Shown piece by piece: positions 52,931 through 57,090 of a stretch of 57,090 bases of DNA. The notes below the pieces were generated by a model that saw nothing but the letters and a program-made list of their open reading frames with translations, made no database searches and had not been told where the DNA came from. The translations under genes and the position numbers were made by a program. Numbering within the stretch: the first letter of the stretch is position 1; each line of letters begins with the position of its first letter. Source of the stretch: Lachnospiraceae bacterium (GTDB lineage Bacteria; Bacillota; Clostridia; Lachnospirales; Lachnospiraceae). The stretch is from assembly GCA_910574745.1 (NCBI GenBank), contig CAJTCE010000024.1, positions 1 through 57,090 on the forward strand, given 5' to 3'.

Positions 52931-55006
52931 TTATAATCCGTAGGATCTCATCAGTTCCGCAAACTCCCGGGAATCCGCAAAGCCTCTGAGCACTTCTTTC
53001 CGGCTTGTACCGGCATTTAACTTCCGAAGCCAGTAAACATAACCGTCCTGATCATACTCTCTGTCAAAGAATGTCCGGTACAGCACCTTTACGTATTCAC
53101 TATTGGTATGGTGCATGTTCAAATATTCGGGAGAATTAAAGAATCCCGTAGTAGCCATATCCATAACAGTCCATTTCTTATCACAGATTCTGTTGCACCA
53201 TTCATTTAAACCGTCAATATCATAGGCTCTTCCCAAAGCTTTTGTATACATTCTGGATACAAAAGTGGTCAGTCCCGGATTTCTGTCACGGCCCTCACTG
53301 ACAGCTACGGTTCCTTTTTTTATTCCATAAGAATTACAAATCATTTCAAACTCGGCAGAATCCGCAAAGCCTTTAAAGACGCCCATACGTCCCACACCGT
53401 TTTCTAATTTGTACAGCCAGTCCGCTTTTCCTGCATAGTCAGAGCCTCTGCCCATCATAACATTATATAAACGCTCCGTATATTCCTCATTGCCATGGTT
53501 CATAAGCAAAAACTCTTCGCTGAAAAAGAATCCTAACGCCGCATCCGCACCTGTAGTCCGGCCGCTGCACATTCTGTCCGTCCAGTCCTTAAGACCATCC
53601 GCATCCGGTTCTCTTCCCAGGCACAGTCTGTAAAGTCTGGTCACATACGCCTCCACCTGTGCCCTGTCAACCGCAGGTCCCTTGGTCAATCCCAGATAGT
53701 TGGCAATTCCCGTAGCGTCTGCAGCTCCCAAACGCTGTAAATTACTTTCCCGTGAAAGGAATGCAGCATCCGATGCATTTGTTAAAAATGCATGCTCCAC
53801 AATAATGGCCGTAATACCCGCTTCCTTGGAACGTCTGATAACGCCGTAATAATCTGCTAAAGAACCGTCAGGATACTTTGTATTGTCTCCGGAATTTCGT
53901 ATAAGGATTCCTCTTTGATTCAATCCAAGCGCCCCTAACTGTCTGGAAATATGTCTTGCCAGGTTTGCTCCGTCAACTCCGATAGCCGCATTATAATTGG
54001 AATTGGGATAATAAATTTCCGATCCCTTTGCCGATGATCCCGCTGAATTTAAATGGATACTTACAAAGTAGTCGGCTCCCACCCGGGCTGCCGCCTCCAC
54101 TCTATTTGCATTACAGGTGGTAGAAGTAGTTCCCGGGTAAGGACATGCCGTTCCCGTACGCGTCATATACACCTGTACTCCTGAATATTCTTCCAGCTCC
54201 GCTTTGCAATACTGGGCAATTTTTAAGGTAAGAGCCTCTTCCCTTAAGCCGTTCGCCCTGGCTCCCGCATGGGTGGCGTCATGGCCCGGATCGATCACTA
54301 CAACAACTTCGCCATTATCTTCCGCTCTCAGCCTGCCCTTATCGCCGTTTGCAAGAGCATCTCCAATTTCATTCGCCGCTATTCTGGAAACCTGACTGTC
54401 GTCTCCATTGAAAGACACAACCTGTAATTCCACATCGGAAATATCAAAATCCGCGCTCTCCTGCATCAGCGCGCCTTCTTCCGATTCAGGCACCTCCCGG
54501 TCCACGCCGAAATATACGTTCGCCATGCCTGTATCCTTTATCCCGACAGAAGTTTCATTCCCGTCCTGTGTAATAACATTCACACTTTTTACTTCATAAA
54601 TTCCTGCATTCTCTTTCAGAAAAGGAAGTTCAAATAAAATAGTATTTTCTAACGTTTCTTCACTTGAATAGACGAACTGTTCCTTTGTATGGTAATTTTC
54701 AACCGTTAATGTACCGCCGGTAAGGCAGGTATTCTCATCTCCAAATCCAATTAACACTCTCTGGCTGCCCGGAGAAGCAATATAATTGTTTTCTATATAT
54801 AAAAAGTCTAACTTTCCTTCTGTTCCAAAAGTATCCGCTTCCGTTTTTTCCTCTTCGGGAAGCTTCTCATCTCCGGCTTTTGTCAAATCCTCCACCGGCT
54901 CTACTCCATTTCCTGATACTTCTTTGGCAAAAACACTTTGAGGCATCATTCCCAAAAGAATTGTAAATATCACGAAAACCGCTAAAAATCTTGTTACCTT
55001 TTTCAA
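52931..55006 (-). CDS. Secreted N-acetylmuramoyl-L-alanine amidase (Amidase_3) with DUF4214 tail
   Basis: A 691-residue protein with a TTG start at 55006, preceded by AAGGTGGT. It has a signal peptide (1-27), VSGNG (30-34) and a beta domain (about 65-170). The Amidase_3 domain spans 234-440: zinc ligands His242 (DPGHD), Glu257 and His318 (SIHLN), catalytic Glu404 (VEHAFLTN). All are present, so it should cut the amide between muramic acid and the peptide stem. The DUF4214 tail (about 450-691) ends RSYGL. First of the three secreted genes here; its promoter region holds stacked inverted repeats (55162-55208). Confidence 0.9.
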   Translation of the reverse strand: MKKVTRFLAVFVIFTILLGMMPQSVFAKEVSGNGVEPVEDLTKAGDEKLPEEEKTEADTFGTEGKLDFLYIENNYIASPGSQRVLIGFGDENTCLTGGTLTVENYHTKEQFVYSSEETLENTILFELPFLKENAGIYEVKSVNVITQDGNETSVGIKDTGMANVYFGVDREVPESEEGALMQESADFDISDVELQVVSFNGDDSQVSRIAANEIGDALANGDKGRLRAEDNGEVVVVIDPGHDATHAGARANGLREEALTLKIAQYCKAELEEYSGVQVYMTRTGTACPYPGTTSTTCNANRVEAAARVGADYFVSIHLNSAGSSAKGSEIYYPNSNYNAAIGVDGANLARHISRQLGALGLNQRGILIRNSGDNTKYPDGSLADYYGVIRRSKEAGITAIIVEHAFLTNASDAAFLSRESNLQRLGAADATGIANYLGLTKGPAVDRAQVEAYVTRLYRLCLGREPDADGLKDWTDRMCSGRTTGADAALGFFFSEEFLLMNHGNEEYTERLYNVMMGRGSDYAGKADWLYKLENGVGRMGVFKGFADSAEFEMICNSYGIKKGTVAVSEGRDRNPGLTTFVSRMYTKALGRAYDIDGLNEWCNRICDKKWTVMDMATTGFFNSPEYLNMHHTNSEYVKVLYRTFFDREYDQDGYVYWLRKLNAGTSRKEVLRGFADSREFAELMRSYGL

Positions 55007-55161
55007 TGCACAGCACCACCTTGTTATCTGATATTTGTTTGCCAGTTACGAAATCAGTTTATTACATTATGTAAACGAATGCAATAGAAAATAGTGGGAA
55101 TTTGTAAAAAAAGAAATGTTTCAGACACTTTTTTTCCTTAATTTTCCAGTATTTTTCATTT

Positions 55162-55216
55162 GTGTACTATCCGAACTAGCACACTTAGCTTATCACTGCG
55201 CATAAGCTTCTGTCAA
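55162..55216 (-). promoter_or_regulatory. Amidase promoter with two adjacent inverted-repeat operators
   Basis: On the minus strand there is a perfect TTGACA -35 (55211-55216) and a GATAAG-like -10 about 16 bases on. A perfect inverted repeat AGCTTAT-n8-ATAAGCT (55187-55208) lies between and over them. A second repeat GTGTACTA-n7-TAGCACAC (55162-55184, one mismatch) follows at once. Such sites suit a dimeric regulator such as the Xre protein encoded just upstream. A third palindrome, TTACATTATGTAA, is at 55062-55074 in the leader. The regulator link is inference. Confidence 0.55.
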
Positions 55217-55246
55217 CAAGGTTATATAGCATATTTTATTAAAAGA

Positions 55247-55305
55247 AAATAAAAAAACAGAGGTGGATAACGGAAGACTAAAAGCCTCTATTCCGTATCC
55301 GCCTC
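55247..55305 (-). terminator. Rho-independent terminator of the Xre gene
   Basis: On the minus strand, stem GAGGCGGATACGGAA (55291-55305) pairs with TTCCGTTATCCACCTC (55260-55275) with a single bulge, and is followed by TGTTTTTTTATTTT. The left arm includes the last codons of the Xre gene. It separates the Xre gene from the amidase promoter. Confidence 0.85.
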
Positions 55306-55533
55306 AATAGAGTGAAATTCATCGCAATCAAAAAAATCCGCCAGCGACATTCCAAGTCCGTTACATATTTTGACAACGGTAAACAGGCCGGGATTAACCG
55401 TCTTGCTTTTCATAATATTATCCAGTGTGGTTACAGGCACAGATGCCTTCAAGGCAAGCTTATATTTAGATATTCCTTTTTCCTCACACAAATACTCAAT
55501 TCTTTTCACAAGTATTTCCTGTTCGTTTTTCAT
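55288..55533 (-). CDS. Small Xre/Cro-CI family HTH regulator
   Basis: An 81-residue protein from the ATG at 55533, with AGGAGGGG at ideal spacing; an upstream in-frame start at 55554 would bury that site. The helix-turn-helix covers about residues 8-62 (GISKYKLALKASVPVTTLDNIMKSK), followed by NPGLFTVVKICNGLGMSLADFF, the normal end of this fold. No second domain. It is divergent from the Spo0A-like gene and upstream of the amidase promoter with its inverted repeats. It is a fair candidate to control either; the target is not proven by the sequence. Confidence 0.88.
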   Translation of the reverse strand: MKNEQEILVKRIEYLCEEKGISKYKLALKASVPVTTLDNIMKSKTVNPGLFTVVKICNGLGMSLADFFDCDEFHSIEADTE

Positions 55534-55640
55534 GTTACCCCTCCTCAATACCACAGCGCTGCATGTTTCGGTTTTCTGCCTCTCTATTCTTCATAATACT
55601 CGCATTTTCATCTATTTTTCATTGCTTTTGGGTATTCATA

Positions 55641-55680
55641 TTTGTTGGTTTTTGTTGGAAAATGTTGTATAATGTTAGAA
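55641..55680 (+). promoter_or_regulatory. Promoter of the Spo0A-like gene with four 10-bp phased TGTT repeats
   Basis: TATAAT (55668-55673) with TTGGTT (55645-55650) 17 bases upstream. Overlapping this, four consecutive 10-base units TTTGTTGGTT, TTTGTTGGAA, AATGTTGTAT and AATGTTAGAA put TGTT on one face of the helix every 10 bases. Two of these match the Spo0A box TGTCGAA at 5 of 7 positions. Autoregulation is possible. Confidence 0.55.
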
Positions 55681-55702
55681 TCTGGAAAAGGGGTGGAAAA
55701 AT

Positions 55703-56485
55703 ATGGAACGAGAACTGAATATTCTTTTGATCGAAGACGATCCTGATACCTGCAAAAAATTTGCCGAATATATAGATATCAAAAACGAGGTAGCGCTTAC
55801 GGGCGTTACCAACAACTCCTACCGGGCAATAGAACTGGTAAAAGAAGGCGCGCCTGACGCTGTTATTCTGGATCTGGAATTAAATGAAGGACAGGGAAAC
55901 GGCCTGATGTTCCTTCAGGAACTGGAAGCCCTCTCCCTCCCTTTCAAGCCCTATATTCTTGTTACAACCAACAATTCAAGCTCTACCACTTATCATTTCG
56001 CAAGGAAAACAGGCGCTGATTTTATCATGTCAAAGCATCAGGAAGATTATTCGGAAAAACGTGCGGTAGATTTTCTGTGTATGATGAAGCAGACCATTCA
56101 AAACCCCCGCAATACGCCGGATTCCAACAAACAAGCTTCCCCCGCCGCTTCTTCCGATAAACAGCTTATGCGGCTCGTTTCCCTGGAACTGAACGCTGTG
56201 GGCATAAGCCCCAAAGTCATCGGCTATCAATATTTATCCGAAGCCGTTCTGCTCATTATTCAGGGACACCCCCACAATATCTGCAGCACTCTGGCAAAGC
56301 AGCATAAAAAAACGGACTCCAGCGTGGAACGGGCTATGCAAAACGCCATTAATAAGGCGTGGAGAACCACGGATATTGATGATTTGCTCAAACACTATAC
56401 CGCCCGTATCAATTCGGATAAGGGCGTGCCTACCTTAACGGAATTTATTCATTATTATGCGAATAAGATAAAGAATCATTTGTAG
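55703..56485 (+). CDS. Spo0A-like response regulator (REC + Spo0A C-terminal domain)
   Basis: A 260-residue protein. The receiver domain (1-125) has the acidic pair Glu11/Asp12-Asp13, phospho-acceptor Asp57 in VILDLEL, Thr88/Thr89 and Lys111, all as needed. After a Ser/Ala/Pro linker (about 130-150), the C-terminal domain has LNAVGISPKVIGYQYLSEA and SSVERAMQNAINKAW, matching the DNA-binding domain of Spo0A, whose usual recognition segment is SRVERAIRHAIEVAW. Length is near true Spo0A (about 267), but the sequence is divergent, so I take it as a paralogue. Start ATG with AAGGGGTGG upstream. It is the only response regulator in the window; no partner kinase is visible. Confidence 0.88.
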   Translation: MERELNILLIEDDPDTCKKFAEYIDIKNEVALTGVTNNSYRAIELVKEGAPDAVILDLELNEGQGNGLMFLQELEALSLPFKPYILVTTNNSSSTTYHFARKTGADFIMSKHQEDYSEKRAVDFLCMMKQTIQNPRNTPDSNKQASPAASSDKQLMRLVSLELNAVGISPKVIGYQYLSEAVLLIIQGHPHNICSTLAKQHKKTDSSVERAMQNAINKAWRTTDIDDLLKHYTARINSDKGVPTLTEFIHYYANKIKNHL

Positions 56486-56664
56486 ATTTGCCCCCTGCCA
56501 TCTGCATTATAAAAAAACGGACCTTTAATATAGACTACTTTTTCCATAGAAAAATATAAAAGCACATATTCCAAACAATCTATAGGATTTTTTGTCGGTC
56601 TACATGCTTTTATATTAGTGTTTTACATTTAGTCTTGGCCTGCTACAGAGAATAGCAAAATTTT
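56486..56664. other. Non-coding gap with a 12-bp inverted repeat
   Basis: No gene seen. AATATAAAAGCA (56553-56564) and TGCTTTTATATT (56605-56616) are perfect inverted arms around 40 bases. On the minus strand the second arm runs into TTTTTC, so it could end the transcript of the small gene at 56665. An RNA role is possible but unsupported. Confidence 0.35.
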
Positions 56665-56715
56665 TTATTTATTACCAAGAATATTTTGAATGATTTCCCA
56701 CAAATCCTGCCACAT
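56665..56715 (-). CDS. Possible 16-residue Trp/Ile-rich peptide gene
   Basis: ATG at 56715 opens a 16-codon frame, MWQDLWEIIQNILGNK, then TAA. A strong ribosome binding site AAGGGGTGAGG (56719-56729) lies just upstream, nearly the same as that of the Spo0A-like gene. The peptide would form a short amphipathic helix. Size and composition recall membrane-active peptides or type I toxins, or a secretion-independent signal, but no family is recognised. It converges on the Spo0A-like gene. Chance is a real alternative at this length. Confidence 0.3.
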   Translation of the reverse strand: MWQDLWEIIQNILGNK

Positions 56716-56973
56716 TTTCCTCACCCCTTATTCTTTCTTGCTTTTAAATAAAGGATAAGAAAATTGCAGGAAATTCTATATTAGGTGTTTGTATACAATT
56801 TTTGTAGCTTTTTATTGTGTATTGTCCCAGACTGGCAGTATATTGTTTTCATTTGTAATGATAATTATAATGGGTATGTATCTTTAACATTTATTTTTTC
56901 ATGGTTATGGTGGATAAAATGTTAGCATTTATCAAATATTTCTCAATCATCATATGTAGTTTTTATATTTATT
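56716..56973. other. AT-rich gap before the right-edge element
   Basis: No gene recognised. Apart from the ribosome binding site of the possible peptide gene (56719-56729), the only feature I see is a perfect 10-base palindrome TTGTATACAA at 56789-56798. Confidence 0.4.
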
Positions 56974-57090
56974 ACTCAAACTTCGCACTTGAATAAATGC
57001 CTATGCACCTTGAAAATTCAATAATAACTGGCATAAAAATAGCATGAAACCGTCTGGTTTTGATATAATTGAGTTGTTCAGAAACAATCA
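56974..57090 (+). mobile_element. Probable insertion-sequence end, right edge (partial)
   Basis: The plus strand reads ACTCAAACTTC, then ACCTTGAAAATTCAATA, then GGTTTTGATATAATTGAGTTGTT, in the same order as the minus strand of 1-114. The TATAAT at 57064-57069 would drive a gene starting beyond the window. The two copies differ in between, so they are family members rather than recent identical duplicates. No transposase lies inside the window. Confidence 0.5.

Noticed and set aside
22428-55006. Sortase-type anchoring of the secreted proteins
   Set aside because: No LPxTG-like motif, hydrophobic segment or basic tail at any C-terminus; all end in the DUF4214 repeat or a few residues after it.
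1-57090. CRISPR array, tRNA or rRNA genes
   Set aside because: No regularly spaced direct repeats of CRISPR type and no cloverleaf or rRNA sequence recognised. The CCTTGAAAATTCAATA blocks at the edges only loosely recall rRNA spacer sequence.

Overview
The window reads as a large cell-surface glycan locus of a Gram-positive anaerobe of the Clostridia, most likely a Lachnospiraceae member. This rests on AGGAGG-type ribosome binding sites, a Spo0A-like regulator, the absence of outer-membrane genes, and a set of secreted proteins with DUF4214 tails. That assignment is inference. I see no rRNA, tRNA or CRISPR. Almost everything is on the minus strand, so transcription runs from high to low coordinates.

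Layout in transcription order. (1) 55.2-57.1 kb: a small Xre-type repressor, a divergent REC + Spo0A_C response regulator, a possible 16-residue peptide gene, and at the right edge a sequence related to the left edge of the window (probable insertion-sequence ends). (2) 48.1-55.0 kb: three secreted enzymes (amidase and two paralogous TIM-barrel glycoside hydrolases), each ending in four half-repeats (two units) of DUF4214. (3) 32.7-47.9 kb: a tightly packed glycan operon. It starts with a membrane 4,6-dehydratase, a small phosphoglycosyl transferase and a 4-reductase-like SDR, followed by one GT2 and seven GT4 glycosyltransferases and two small coiled-coil proteins. (4) 22.4-32.6 kb: five more secreted DUF4214-tailed proteins (glucosaminidase, subtilase, CAP, SGNH hydrolase, CAP), running without a real gap into the exporter. 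(5) 11.2-22.4 kb: Wzm/Wzt-type ABC exporter with a Wzt carbohydrate-binding tail, an acetyltransferase fused to a 14-residue-repeat coiled coil, a third small coiled-coil protein, a triple GT4 enzyme, two GT-C-like membrane proteins and a GT2. (6) 0.1-9.8 kb: a more AT-rich decoration operon with its own promoter. It holds GT-C-like proteins with a shared C-terminal beta module, one of them frameshifted, a GT2, a GT4 and an acyltransferase cut short by the left-edge element. One acyltransferase (10.1-11.2 kb) lies on the plus strand.

Working model (inference): the dehydratase, PGT and reductase make the lipid-linked first sugar. The GT4 and GT2 enzymes extend the chain at the inner membrane face, guided by the small coiled-coil proteins. 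An acetyl cap set by a coiled-coil ruler is read by Wzt before export through Wzm. Outside, the GT2/GT-C pairs and acyltransferases decorate the chain. Eight secreted enzymes, several acting on peptidoglycan, share the DUF4214 tail and a short VSxN motif after the signal peptide. They may be held at the cell surface by the glycan made in the same locus. This coupling of an ABC-exported glycan to a DUF4214-tailed secretome is the most interesting candidate system here.
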